Shown here: one piece after another, positions 23,401 through 36,558 of the stretch
Position numbering within the stretch: position 1 is the first letter of the stretch
How the letters are laid out: each line of letters opens with the position of its first letter
From: Flammula alnicola
Taxonomy: Eukaryota; Basidiomycota; Agaricomycetes; Agaricales; Strophariaceae
DNA: 64,000 bases
Assembly: GCA_015499995.1 (NCBI GenBank)
Contig: JADNRV010000003.1
Location: 930,001-994,000, forward strand
Direction: 5' to 3'
Notes under the pieces: generated by a model
The model's database searches: none
The model's input: the letters and a program-made list of their open reading frames with translations, nothing else
Told to the model about the DNA's origin: nothing
Translations under genes and position numbers: made by a program

Positions 23401-26400
23401 GCCTGTCCAACAAACCCCCTCGCATGTCGACGTTCACGACAAATACCAATACTTGTGTTTCCTGATGCAATGCTTGACGGAGTTATTGTTCTCATATGAC
23501 TCGTGCAAAGTAGTGTTCTTGTCATATTCGACCAAAAAACGCTCGCAACAGTCGCAAGGAAAGGAATCAAGCAACAAGTTCCGAACTGTCACTCTTCATT
23601 TCCTTCTTTCCGAACTCGTGACATATGGCACTATCAGTCCACTGTCGGATGCAAAACAACGCAACAAGGCATTGCTCTGTAGTTGGGCAATGAATGTGAT
23701 CGGTGCCCTTTGTGTCGATTCGTCATCAGTGCAGGAAATGAAGGATGTTTCGGCAGACCTCGTTCTCGTGCGGAAATTCGTTTTAGAAACTGTAAGCCGC
23801 GCTATTAAAGATATATCGTCGACGTCGGAAAACACGGACGCCCGTTATGGTCGCTTACTTGCCTTGGCTGATCTTTGCCATCGGTTGCTCACCGTTCGAG
23901 TCAACCCTACTTCTCGAAAGCATCAGGACGAAATTCCAACTCATCTCGCCAAAATCATGCTGGAGAAAAACTTTGTCGCCATTCTAACAACTGCTCTTGC
24001 TGAAGTGGACCTTAACTATCCCAATGTCCGAAATCTGGTCGCCGCAATCCTGCGCCCCCTGGAGTATCTGTGCGTTTGTTTATTACTTTTTATCTGAAAT
24101 GAATCTCATCGTTCGCAGGACAAAGATTGCTATCAAAATGAGCAGAAACTCTGGTAAAGGTAAGGAAGATACCAGGAAAGATGCCAGCGTATCATCTTCG
24201 TCGGAAGACGAGGAAGAGAATATGGATAACGATAGCAGGGAAGAGACGCCAGATCTCTATCGAAATTCTGCTCTTGGCATGTATGCTGGGGTAAGTTTTT
24301 GATATTATTCTGCAACCAGATCTCATATGTTCTACAGGAAATGGACGACGGGCATTACTCCGAAGACGAGGATATGGAAGAAGATGATGACGAGCAGGAT
24401 GTCGAGATGGAATATGGCGAAGAGACGGGAAGTGAAGATACATCTGCTTCAGAGTCAGACAGCGAACAAGACGATCTGGACCACGTCACGCAGGATTCTG
24501 GAGAAGGTTGGGACGAAGGCGATGAGGAAGACGAAGAAGATTTGGTTGAAAACCAAGAAGCAGATGACGGCGATGAGGAGCAAGACGACAATGACGATGA
24601 ACCCGAAGAAGACGAGGGCGAGGATGCCGAGGACGAGGAAGGCATGATGTGGGAGGTATGCACGTCTTTGCAATTCTCCACAGCAGTAATTCATATTTCA
24701 GCAGGATGTGCAAGAGGAGGCGGAAGACCTGGGTTTGGCATTAGAAAACATGGATGACGAAACTGGGCATGGAGGTGAGTTCGAGTTTTTCTTATCTGTC
24801 TTGGAGGCTGACATAGTGGCGATAGTACCCATTCAAGTTAATCACGAAGAAGATGAACCAGAGATGGCTTCCGATGAAGAAGAATTTGTGATCGACAACG
24901 GCCATTTCCACAATGATGGCATATTTAGCTTTGGAGAAGCATTCATCAATGCAGGCTTGCGAGATGGTGGAGGACTATTTGTGCATCGTCGACATCGCGG
25001 AAATGGTAGGCCCTCGTTATTATTTAGAATTTTTGAATTTTGCAGACTTAGTATGAATGCCAGATCAACAACTTTTCGGACGATCGAGGAATACGGCCGC
25101 CGCTCCAGAAGCAACAACACATCCCCTCTTGCTAGATATGTCTTCTGCAAATCGAGCGAGCAATGTCCAGAGTAGAGGGTTGCGGCACGCCCAGCGGATT
25201 CTCGGAGGCCCTCCAAGCCTTCTTCAAACAATTGACGAGATGCTTGGAGAAGGCTCCCTCCAAATGTTGCAACAAATCATATCCCATGAAGGTGGAGGAG
25301 GTACCGAAACCTTCCGTATTGAAGTTCCTGCGGGAACAATCCTTCATCATGGTCGGCGGCTCCTAGGACCTTCAGGCCGCACTGAAAGAGTACCGCGGCC
25401 GCAGGCCCATAGGCAAGGTCGCGAATTCGATCCATTGCTCACTTTGCAAAGGTGGGCTGAAGAAATGAAAATTCTTCACGGGGATTTTGTGGCCGAACGG
25501 GTTGGGAAGCTCGCCAATCACGTTTCACTCGCAATGTTCCCAGCAGCGCTAGAGGCAATCAAGCAAGCTAAGATCCAGGAAGAAGAAGCTAAACAAAAGG
25601 AAGAAGAAATTGCCAAAGCTGAAGGGGCCCAAGCACTTGTTCAAGCAGAAGAGACTTCTGGCACAGCGATACCCGAACAGCCTGCAAACACAGAAACACC
25701 GGAGACTCAGAACACCACAGTTTCTGCCGAACACCCACCGGTAATTACACCATCCGAGCCTCAGGAAATACAACGAGACATGGCCATGGGCGATGTAGCA
25801 TCCGCTGATGCAGACACAGAGATGGTCGATATAGCTGAGATCTCGAGATCTTCTCCCCCTCCAACTTCTTCCGAGGAACCCGCACCCAGCACTTCGAATC
25901 AAAGTCAAGTTCAAACCTCGTCCGACGCGAGCGCTAACCCCCCAGAGCGCATCACAGTGATGATTCATGGAAGTGCTGTTGATATTACCGATACTGGTAT
26001 CGACCCTACTTTTCTTGATGCTCTTCCGGACGACATGCGAGAAGAAGTCTTAAATCAACATGTTCGGGACCAGCAAGCTTCAAGAGTCGAACGACCTCCA
26101 GATTCACAAATAAGTTCGGAATTTCTTGACGCTTTACCTCCTGAGATTCGTGCAGAGATTATTCAGCAAGAAGCTATGGAAAGGGCACGCCTTAGGAGTG
26201 AAGAAGCCGCAAGAGCTCCTCCCAGAGAAGCCTCAGAAATTGACCCAGCAAGCTTTATCGCAAGTCTAGATCCAACTCTGCGTCAGGCTGTTCTTTTGGA
26301 CCAGGATGATGGCTTCCTTCAATCTCTTCCTCCTCATATGATTGCAGAAGCCGGTGCCTACCGTGACGAGTTGCATGCCGGACGCCCCATTTCAACCCGT

Positions 26401-29400
26401 AATCCTATACGTGCCATACCAGCAGGAGCACAAGTACGGAAATATGCTCCTCAGCATGATGCAATCTTACTCCTGGATCGTGCGAGTGTTGCGGTTCTGG
26501 TCCGCTTATTATTCTATCCACAGGTTCTGAAAAAGACTCTACTTTTCAAGGTCCTTGTCAACCTGTGTGAGAATGCAAAGACAAGAACGGAACTCTTCAA
26601 TATCCTTCTCAGCATCCTGCAAGATGGCACGGCCGACCTAGCCGCGGTGGACAAGAGCTTTGCCCAGATGTCTGTCCGTAACCGTGAAGCTAAACCTCAA
26701 ACACCCAAAGCAGCAGGCAAACAAAAGGCTACCAATGATTACCTCGCAGCGCTGGCTTTGCCCGCGTCTCAGATGGAGACTGTTCCAGATCTCATAGCAC
26801 AAAGATGTTTGGAGGCCTTGATATATATTGTCAGCGCCAACGAATTGTCCTCCCTGTTCTTCTTGACTGAACATGACCTTCCGGTCGGGCTTCGAAAATC
26901 GACTACGAAGAAGGGAAAGGGAAAGGAAAAGCAATCTTCTCAGACCCATTATCCACTTGTGCTCCTCCTTAATCTCCTTGATCGCCAGAGCCTTCTCCGA
27001 ACGCCTGCCATTCTTGAATCTGTGGTAGGCTTGCTTGCAACAGTCACGCGCCCATTGACGAGCTTGAAGGATCAAAGCAAATCCCCAGAACCAGAATCTG
27101 CGACAACTTCGCAACCTCCCGATTCACAGGTTGTACAAGGAGTAACGCCCTCTGTCCCCATTGCTACAACTGTAACCTCTCCAACACTTCCCGCAACGGC
27201 GCCGTCTGAAACCGGTATTGATTCGATCGTTCAGGCAACAGGTAAGTATTCAGACTTCAACCCTCCGCAATTTCTGTTGACCATCGTTATAGGTGATTCA
27301 GCAAGTGCGCCAGTTGCGCCAGTGTCTGGTCCATCAGATGCACAACATGCGAACAAGCTGCCTGCAGAAGCTATCGAAGCAAAGGTTTTATTGCCACATC
27401 CTCCACAAGTTCCGAATTCGTCGCTTCGACTCATCGTCAATATTTTAACCATTGGAGAATGTTCTGGTCGAACGTTCCAACAAAGCTTGGCGCTGATACA
27501 ACACCTGTCCAACATTCCTGACTCCCGCGATGTTATTGCCCATGAACTGAAGGCGAGAGCACAAGAATTTGGTCAGACTTTATACACCGACTTGGACGAG
27601 CTGGCCGTTGCTTTACAAGAAAAATCCCACAGCAACGTTATGATCAGTTCTGTAGCGGCGAAATTTTCACCTGCTTCTTCCACACAGGCCAAATTACTGA
27701 GGGTCCTCAAGACGATAGATTATATGTACACACCGAAGACTCCTGTGGCCACTGCCTCATCTACAGCCACAAACGATGACATAGAAAAAGTCCAAGCTAT
27801 CTACGAATCATTCAGATTTACTCCTCTTTGGCGCAGGCTGGGAGATTGCCTTTCTATCATCGGAGAGGATACTGAGACTGCGCATATAGCCACAGTCCTA
27901 CTCCCATTGATCGAGTCGCTCATGGTGGTTTGTAAATTCGTTGGTTCGAAGACCCAAGCGTCTGTCCCTTGGGCCTTGCGCGCTTCCGCGTCCCCAAGGT
28001 CTCCAACCACTCCGAGAGAATCGATGGAGGAGCTCTTCATCTCTTTCACTGATACCCACCGGAAGATTCTCAATCTCATGGTTCGCAACAATCCTTCCCT
28101 GATGAGCGGGTCATTCTCCTTGCTGGTAAACAATTCCCGTGTTCTTGATTTCGACAACAAGAGGAATTACTTCAACCAACAACTACACCGCAAACCACAT
28201 ATGCGCGAACACTATGGGACATTGCAGTTGAATGTCAGGAGGGCTCGTGTCTTCGAAGACAGCTTCCTATATCTGCAGCGCAAAACCGGAGAACAGATCA
28301 AGCATGGAAAGCTCAGTGTCAGGTTTTATGACGAAGAGGGTGTCGACGCTGGGGGCCTCACACGAGAGTGGTTCCAAATTTTGGCTCGACAAATGTTCAA
28401 CCCAAATAACGCACTCTTCCAGCCTTGCGCTGCAGACAAGTTGACCTACCAACCTAATAAGAATTCTTGGGTGAACCCCGAGCATCTTTCTTTCTTCAAG
28501 TTCGTCGGCCGCGTAATTGGCAAAGCCATCTATGATGGACGATTGCTGGATGCGCACTTCGCTCGTAGCCTGTATCGCCAGCTTCTTGGAAAACCTGTGG
28601 ACTACAGAGATGTTGAATGGGTCGACCCGGAGTACTACAACTCGCTCTGCTGGATTTTGGAGAATGACCCTACTGCCCTCGACCTAACTTTCAGTGTCGA
28701 AGCCGATGAGGTATGTAGTCAACTTAGGAAGTATAATGGTCTGCTAATTTGCATTACAGTTTGGCGTAAACCGCATCGTTCCTCTGAAGGAAGGAGGAGA
28801 GTCAATCGCTGTGACTCAAGAAAACAAGCGAGAGTTTGTTCAACTCTCGGCACGATATCGCCTCTACTCCTCCATCAAAGACCAGATTGAAAACTTGTCG
28901 AGCGGGTTCTATGAAATCATCGCCAAGGACTTGATTACCATCGTATGTTTAATTTTTCTGTACCAAATGACGCCTGCTAAATGTCTGTCGTAACAGTTTA
29001 ACGAGCAAGAGCTCGAACTCCTCATTTCTGGAACTCCAGATATTGACGTCGATGAGTGGCGCGCAGCTACTGAATACAACGGATACACAAGTTCAGATCC
29101 TAATATTGTCTGGTGGTGGCGGGCCCTTAAGTCCTTCAATCGAGAAGAACGAGCAAAGGTCCTCAGTTTCGCAACGGGTACATCCAGGGTGCCTCTAAGT
29201 GGCTTCTTGGACCTTCAAGGTGTTCAAGGAGTCCAGAAGTTTTCCATCCATCGGGCTTATGGAGAACCGGATCGACTTCCTCAAGCTCATACATGTAAAT
29301 CTTTTAATTCCACTTATGTGGGCAGAGTAGACTAACACGGTTTTGATAGGCTTTAATCAAATCGATCTTCCTCAATACACGTCTTACGAGATGTTACGCC

Positions 29401-29453
29401 AACAATTGCTAATGGCCATCCATGAAGGCGGTGAAGGATTTGCTTTCAGCTAA
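17495..29453 (+). CDS. Giant HECT E3 ubiquitin ligase, TOM1/HUWE1 family
   Basis: This gene encodes a protein of roughly 3,600 residues (MKILPKSKKAIPP start at 17495; end GEGFAFS). HUWE1/Tom1 ligases ubiquitinate histones, ribosomal proteins and orphan subunits. In order I see: an armadillo-like N-terminal half matching the DUF908 and DUF913 regions (17.6-21.7 kb); a UBA domain near 21.88-21.99 kb (RIRILTDMGFPRSAAERALI); long helical repeats; a strongly acidic Asp/Glu tract at 24.18-24.66 kb; UBM-like repeats near 25.98-26.34 kb (DPTFLDALPDDMREEVLNQH; SSEFLDALPPEIRAEIIQQ); and a HECT domain from about 28.0 kb (VNNSRVLDFDNKRNYFNQQL; HGKLSVRFYDEEGVDAGGLT) to the catalytic AHTCFNQIDLP. The active-site Cys codon is split by an intron (29294 and 29350-29351). 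About 18 short introns, no broken frame. Confidence 0.95.
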
Positions 29454-29758
29454 GAGCCTAGTTGTCGATATATGCACGATCCAAAAGGACGAACCAGTCG
29501 CAATCCTCATTCGAGTAGCTCTCAATGTACAATCACCATACATACACCACACGAAAATACATAGAATGTAATATATTTTCTTGCACTATGCACATTCATC
29601 AAAAGGCTGGTGTTTGTGATTTTCAAATGACGAATTCAACTCACCAGATCAACCGGGTAACGATTTGCCGGATCAGGGGTAGATTCCCCGCAATAGTTCA
29701 TAAGTACCCCCACACTGCTTGGAATTTACTGTCATCCTTTACTTCCTGTCGCCAAATC
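29454..29758. promoter_or_regulatory. Spacer upstream of the quinone oxidoreductase gene
   Basis: The 305 bases hold the HECT-ligase 3' end and the oxidoreductase promoter. No gene or repeat was recognised. Confidence 0.4.
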
Positions 29759-31231
29759 ATGCGAGCTTTCGTTGTCAAAGAGTTGAACCATCCGTCCAAG
29801 ATTGCTCTTGCAACTGACGTCCCAGAGCCCCAAGCAGGCTCAAATGAAGTTCTGGTCGACGTATATAGCGCCGGTCTCAACTTTTTTGACGTATGCACCA
29901 TTCCGCTCACTATATATCACGGTAGCTGACATGTGTACTCTCAGATATTACAAGCTCAGGGAAAGTATCAAACCAAACCCCCTTTACCATTCATTCTCGG
30001 AACAGAATTCGCTGGCAGAATTTCTAAAGACTCGCCCATCCCAAAAGGCTGCAACCTGAAGCGAGGTCAACGAGTGTTCGGCGCCCAGCTGGGCTCATTC
30101 TCCGATAAAGTCGCCGTTCATTACGAACGTGTTATTCCTTTGCCCGACAACATCACATTTGATCAGGGCGCAGGTCGGTTGCATGGTTCACATTTCTTGC
30201 TCCGTGACATCCTTGACCTTCAATCCTACAGGTCTATATATCACTTGGCCAACCAGCTATGAGGCTCTTGTTGGACGAGCCGAGCTGAAAAAAGGCGTGT
30301 TATTTGTCTTATATGTGTAATCTAGCAACAGCTTAAACTACCGCGTATCGGAATTTAGGGGAGTGGGTTCTGGTGACAGCCGCTGCCGGGGGAGTGGGCA
30401 TTGCCGCTGTTCAAATTGCCAAAGGTTCGTCGTTGAACGTTAATGTGTCACCAACAACTCATTGTGTTTCTTGACAGCTCTTGGCGCTAAAGTCATTGCC
30501 GCAGCAGGCTCGACAGAAAAAATAGAGATCGCGAAACGCTATGGTGGTGCAGATTACGGCATCAACTACTCGAATCCTGGCTGGCAGAAAGAGGTTCTTG
30601 CGTTGACCAACGGCAAAGGGGTTGACGTTATTTACGATCCTGTAGGTTTGATCAATGGTACGGGATTCATTATTGTATATGCGGTTCTATGTTGATGCAA
30701 TGTTTAAGATTCGCTGAAATGCATTGCATGGAAAGGACGTGCCCTCGTCATCGGATTCGCAGCCGGTACCATTGAAAAAGTCAGTCTTTGTTTGAACCTT
30801 AGATACGAGGTTTGTGGATCTGTGCTGACTCTTTTGCGAATCACTCAGGTTCCCATGAATCTTGTGCTCCTGAAGAATATATCACTGGTTGGCGTGCACT
30901 GGGGAGCATACACACGTAAGAATTATCACTTAGGTTTTGAACTGGGATTTCTGATTTTATACGTCGATCTAGAGAAAGAACCAGGTCGTGTTCCAGTTGT
31001 GTGGAAGGATATACTCTCGTGAGATTCGATTTTACTCACAACGAAGACGACCTTGGCTGACGTTTTTGTAGCTTGTTTTCATCTGGTCGAGTAAAACCTG
31101 TGACATATACAGAGATTTATACCCTTGAGCAGCTCGTCAATGGCCTGGCTGCCCTCGAGAAGAGACAAACATGGGGTAAGGCAATTGTGAGGGTGAAGGA
31201 AGAATCTACAGGACAGTGGGCCAAACTGTGA
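29759..31231 (+). CDS. Zeta-crystallin-like NADPH:quinone oxidoreductase (MDR family)
   Basis: Medium-chain reductases of this type reduce quinones or enones with NADPH and lack the catalytic zinc. The start MRAFVVKELNHPSKIALATD at 29759 is typical. Next come NEVLVDVYSAGLNFFDILQAQGKY and PFILGTEFAGRIS, and the nucleotide-binding loop TAAAGGVGIAAVQIAK (AxxGxxG type) with ALGAKVIAAAGSTEK. NGKGVDVIYDPVG, GRALVIGFAAGTIE and ISLVGVHWGAYT follow, and the end is RVKPVTYTEIYTLEQLVNGL. No zinc-ligand Cys cluster is seen. About eight introns; the join into EWVLVTAAAGG works only with a GC donor at 30295 (intron 30295-30358) or with a missing base. Confidence 0.89.
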
Positions 31232-31380
31232 TGAGAGCTGTACATCTCAATACTTATATGTATACCAAATATATTTCTGCGATGTTCGTAACTTCAAGAT
31301 ACGCAAACACAGAGTTCAAGAAACATCCCAAATTGGCCGCTAGGTATATACAAATGATTATACACAGGAAAATGTTTATA
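31232..31380. other. Convergent 3' spacer
   Basis: Only 149 bases separate the stop codons of the oxidoreductase and the Rrn5-like gene, so their 3' untranslated regions probably overlap. Confidence 0.4.
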
Positions 31381-33474
31381 TTACCCCTCCATGCTCCATA
31401 AAGATTCTTCATACTCTCTAGATCTCGCTTCATCTTCGGCATTAAGCTGCTCGTCCTGGTCCAATTCATCGCGCAATTTATCTGCATTAATTTCATCCGA
31501 TAAAACATTGTCCATGGAAAATAGATTTCTATGGGATGGCAAGGAACACCATAGCATCGATCGAGGGAGAGTGAAGTGAGGCGTTCGGAGAGAGTGGTCT
31601 TTGCTGTCCGGAATATTATGATTTTTCAGGTGCTGTTCAATGACCGATTCGTGACGATCTTCCTCGTCCGTCGTCTCATTATAGGCGGAGGGCACAGGGG
31701 ATCGTACTTGATCATACTCGTTTCCTTCCTGATCCAACAAATGTGCGAAATACTTCTCCTTGTCGAGGTGACCCAACTCCATGGAGTTTAAACACTCCGC
31801 CACATTTTCAGCGGTGATCTGAGATCATATCATGGGTGTGAGTGAAACGAAGAAGCATGTCAAAGAATTTCCGTACCTCATCCTTATCATATTTCCACAC
31901 TTTCATGTTCCCCTTCAAACGAATCTCTTGTTCCTTTGTAATGACCGCGCGGCGGACGATTTCAGATACAAACTCCGTGGTGATACTTACTAAGAGCTGT
32001 ACAGTGTCGGCAGAAATGGAAACCAATTCCAATGGCCCCATGGAATTACTGACGGGGTTATATAACCTATTAAAAGGTAAGATGTTCTAAGTGACGAGCT
32101 TAATGAACAGCTATAGAATCCTACCTCATGAGTCGTGCGAGTGTTGAAAGGTGAAAAAAGTCGAGATCCATGTGTGACAGCATTTCAGCGTCTACACCAT
32201 TCTCCTGTAAGACTTTTTTGATACGATAAGGCTTTGTTGTGCCGCCCTGCGTGCGCGGCTCGCATATGGATTCGACATCTTCATGATTCATATCCAGAGA
32301 GTTGGGTTGCGATGCAGCTGTTTCTGGCTGTGGAGAAAGGCTTTTGGGTTCGAAATAGCCCTCAGACATACGTTTAGGTTTATATGTTTTGGGCCGCGGC
32401 TTTGACGGCTTTCTGGTTGTCTTTTGTCTGCCTGGGCGTAACTTGTTAAGATCTGGAATAACAGCCTTCCCAGCCTGTTCGGCACGCTTTCGCCGCATGT
32501 AAAGTCGCTTTTTTAGACGACGCTGGAGTTCCTTCTCGCTGGAAGACGGTTCTTCAAAGTTTTCCTCGACCATGTTTTGGATCCTTGGTTCTGAAAACAG
32601 GGTCGATTCTTTACCGTCAGACATGGTCATTGGTAGTTCTGAACCCATTGACTGTATGTTATTTTGCGATGACAACAGCCCTCCATCTTCATTTGGGAAA
32701 CAAAACTTCAGAAAATGATAATCGTAGGATAGTGATACTCTTACTTTGTGCATCAGAGGGCAAAGCATCAACCCGATCGTAATTAGACACTGCCGCAGTC
32801 TGAAGGTCTGGCCCAGTTGCAAGTCCATGAACTTTGAGCTCCAACCTTTCAGGCTTCGGCTCCGCTTCTCGAATTATGTTCTCCAGTACGATGAGAGAAG
32901 TTGAGTCTAGGTGGGTCAGATATTCTTCTATTTCTTTTCGTGCAAAGGTAGTTACGTCGTGCTGTACTGGGGACATGCCATCTCCTTTGCCATGAAGACA
33001 TGAACACGGCGCGCCTTCGTTTTCTGCATTCCCCGCGCTCCAGGAACATGAGGCAAGAACGTTCAAAGTTTCAGCCATCGTCTCTTCGTGTTTGACCCAT
33101 CGTTCAGATACCTCCATGGCAAGTTCCGACATATTCCTAATGGTTAGTTGAGAAACATTGTCTCGCAGAGCAGCCGTTTGAAGGGAATCCAAATAAAGAC
33201 AGACGTCGAACGTGTTCTTGGTTTTAATGTGTTCGGCAATGAGATCAGGGCGAAGGCGAGAGTAGATAGTTAACCCATGGAAGAAGATATCTTTTTCTAC
33301 CGAAGTCCAATAAGAGGCCGGGGGAGTGAATCCAGGAAGCAGGGGACGACTGCTGTCCAACCTTCCTGTTAGATGTGCTTGGACGGATTCCTGGTGTTTA
33401 CGGAAATAGTCCAGGTATCTCGAGGAAGCCGAAACGGAGTCAGTGGTAAGCTCAGAAGTTCCTGTGTGGTTCAT
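31381..33474 (-). CDS. Probable Rrn5-like Pol I transcription factor (SANT and histone-fold regions)
   Basis: The N-terminal part contains a SANT/Myb-like segment: SVEKDIFFHGLTIYSRLRPD followed by LIAEHIKTKNTFDVCLYLDS, the arrangement seen in the upstream activating factor subunit Rrn5. A very basic region follows (LKKRLYMRRKRAEQAGKA; PSKPRPKTYKPKRM). Then comes a histone-fold-like helical block, with PLELVSISADTVQLLVSITT, EFVSEIVRRAVITKEQEIRL and ITAENVAECLNSMELGHLDK. The C-terminus is acidic and ends YEESLWSMEG. UAF recruits RNA polymerase I to rDNA. The family call is from memory of this motif order, not from a search. The first ATG in frame is at 33474; upstream in-frame codons up to a TAA near 33530 look coding (FKFDHESLALDCPSYVRS), so a short upstream exon is possible. 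Confidence 0.58.
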
Positions 33475-33681
33475 GGATCGCACATAACTGGGACAATCCA
33501 GCGCAAGCGACTCATGGTCGAACTTGAAAAGGTTTTACGTGATTATGTAATAATGCCCATAATTGGTCTTGCATAGCAAAACAATCTCATTGAAGAAAGC
33601 CTAACAGCCAACTTAGATATCCAGTATAATGCATCCAGGGTCCCTTCCATACTTGCGATAGATATCCACGCCTATTCCTGA

Positions 33682-36558
33682 CTATAGATTCACTCGTGGC
33701 TCCCGTCCAACTTCACCACTTCCACCGCGACGTCGCATTTCCCACTGGCTTCTTGCGATTTTACGGAGGTCACCTTTCATGATTTTTCCTGAAGGCGTAT
33801 GTTCTGCCAGTGACAACATGTAAGATTTTTATATATCCTTATATCTCTGTCTCACATACCGAATGTCCTATTTAGGATAATGATCATGACAGGGACAGCG
33901 AACTTGGGGAGGCTGCAGGTTATAGTGGCGATCATTGTCAGCGTCATCACTGGGTAAACCCAAAAAAACTGAACGACAAACCGGCTTCTTGCTTGCTCTA
34001 TTAACATTGATTCCGTTACCTGCCCGTCATATGCGGGTCTGACAGAAACAATGGCGGCCACTAATTCTCCCAGGCGTTCATCGGGCACGCCCACGGCCGC
34101 AGCTTCCAAAACCCGAGGATCGGCGTACAATGCATTCTCCACAGTCACCGAGTCCTGCGTTGAAAATTCCAGTCAGATAGGTTGAAAAACCATGCAGAAG
34201 GATGCCTCACAATATTCTCTCCGCCACGAATGATAATATCCTTGACTGAATTTCAGTAGGAATTAATTTGGTGATTATTCCCATCGAAATAAAAACAAAC
34301 TCACTTCGGTCTTTGACGTACAAAAAACCTTCATCGTCGAGATACCCAAGGTCTCCTGTTTTAAGCCAACCATCCTTGGTAATCGTGTCATCAGTTGCTT
34401 CTATACCAGTCATGAGCAACCGTGCTGCAGAATAAATCACAGAATGCGGAACCCACTTGGATCACCCCAATAACACTTCATGATATTAGGACCTCGTCTG
34501 TATAATACTATCAGCAGGGTCCTTTCATCGATTCGAGACAATTTGCAGGTAATGCTCACAGCCAAACTTCTCCGACAACACCAGGAGGAAGACATGTGTT
34601 CTCGTGGACGATTTTGATGTCGTTGACTGGACATGCCCTACCGCTAAGGAATATGTGAGATTAACGACAATGAATGGCAATTACAAGTCGTCCAAACTAA
34701 CGTGCTAGTAGGGCGTGCAATATAATCTTCTCCGGCAAACTTCGCACAGTGTAGCATTAATCTCGAAAATAACCTGGAGCAAGGGTACATACCGAAACGG
34801 CGATTGAATTTGTCTCTGTCAATCCATAAGCTTGTATCCTAGCTTCATTATTTAGTGGCGAGATTTACACATGCACCCTTGACTCACATGGTTGCCGTTG
34901 GGAAGGCCTTCCTTGCTCTAGGAACGAGCGTGTCTGGGGCCGGGGAGCCGCCGAAGAGAAGGCCCTCTAATGGATGACCCACTAGCGAACTCAACGTGAG
35001 ATCAGTGACCATGGCCGGAACGCTTGATTTAATCCAATGAATTTTTGTGAAGGAGGGAGGAGTAAAACAATCTCACCCGCCTGCAATCGCCACGCCCTCC
35101 CGCTTGATTAGCCTTGGGAGAGGTCAGCGATAATGTTCATCGGAAAGACAAACTGCACCCTTACTTAACCGCTGTGAGCCGCGGTAATTAGATGGCAGTA
35201 AAGAACCTCGTGCAAGAAAGTGTACCTTCTTCGACTTCCCATTTTTTCATCATCACAACCTTCATTCCGGTCATGGTCGCCATCATCTAAAAATGAAGCC
35301 CATCAAACTCATCGATAATTGCTTCAGCAAAAGGGTGTGTGCGAACTGAAAAACTTGTTGACCCAGTTACATGAAAAAGAGGAACTGCAATAAGAGTGGC
35401 CTTTTGAGGCCCCGTTCTTTGTGTGGTTGGGAAATCTTCGCCTCTTCGCAAAGCCGCTCGAAAGCCCCCGGCTAGAACCTGGAAAGAAAAAGTAAGCTTG
35501 ATACATTTATTGAAAGTAATATTGCGGGATGTACATTCAAAACGTTCGTCATGAATTGACGTTGGGTACTTAAGACACCTTTTGGCAGTCCAGTGGTGCC
35601 TGAAAATTTTCTACTAGGTCAGAACGCGCTGGACTCCCGACAAATAGGATAAATACCCGAGGTGAAAATTAAAGTCGCATTGTCTTCCGGATGTATGGAA
35701 ACGGGCGACTTGATAATTTCCTTCCCATCGTTTTGATATTCATCCAAGCTCTCTTGAAAAGATTTCATGCCTTCCCAGCAATTTTTCCCTTCTCGCAAAT
35801 CTAGAACGAGGAAGTTTTTTATCTCCGTGTCGCGGAATATTTGCCATACGGCAGGTCGTATCAAGTCAGCCCGCTCGGGGTCTACAACGACGAGTTTGCA
35901 TTCAGTAAGGGCCAAACAATGGCTCAGCGGTTTCAAGGGTAGCCACCTAGACATGACATGAGTTAAACAGCGATTTCTTCGATTTAATCACTGACGCATT
36001 TGCTAGCACGGAAACCGCTCCGATGAGGTCTATAAAATTTGATGAGGCCAGTCCTTCTGAAGAAGAAGGAGTAAAAGCCTACGGCATGCCCAAAAGATGA
36101 CGAGATACTCAGGGCAGTTACGCGAGCAGATCGCGACTCTATCACCTGTGATTAGCACAAGAACCACGCATTTTAAATGGCATGGTCGAAAAAGAAAGAA
36201 ATTGGTAGGTCATCACCTTTCTTGATATTGTAGACGTTTCGGAACAGTGCTGCCACCTTAGTGGCACGATCATGTACCTGGCTGTAAGTTAAGCGCTGAT
36301 CTTCGTAAACGATATATGTATCGCCCGAATATTGAGAAACAGCGGAAAGCCAAAATTCTCTTAAAGAAGGCCAGAGGTTCTTGTAGACGCGCTGAAGTCT
36401 TCCATCTATCAAGGTCGTTACCAGTTCATGGACGCTTCCCGGAGCGGTAAGTAACTCTTCCGCTGAAAAGAAAAGAGAGTTTCCGTGGTAAATCACATTT
36501 TGCACACAACGTGAGAGCACTCACTTTCGCTCAACGACCGCAGGGGTTTCCAAGACAT
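33682..36558 (-). CDS. AMP-dependent acyl-CoA synthetase / ligase
   Basis: This ANL-superfamily enzyme activates a carboxylic acid as the acyl-adenylate and transfers it to CoA. The start [11 protein letters not shown] at 36558 joins across an intron to [20 protein letters not shown]. The P-loop [10 protein letters not shown] is formed across the intron near 35600-35660. Further motifs are [50 protein letters not shown], the hinge DRxKD followed by IIIRGGENI, and the C-terminal Lys motif [15 protein letters not shown]. It ends REPRVNL, not a clear peroxisomal PTS1. The substrate cannot be fixed from sequence; medium- or long-chain fatty acids are most likely. It is divided into many short exons, more than neighbouring genes. 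Confidence 0.91.

Noticed and set aside
24355..24681. A minus-strand frame almost entirely of Ser, Ala and Cys
   Set aside because: It is the reverse reading of the Asp/Glu-rich acidic tract of the HECT ligase.
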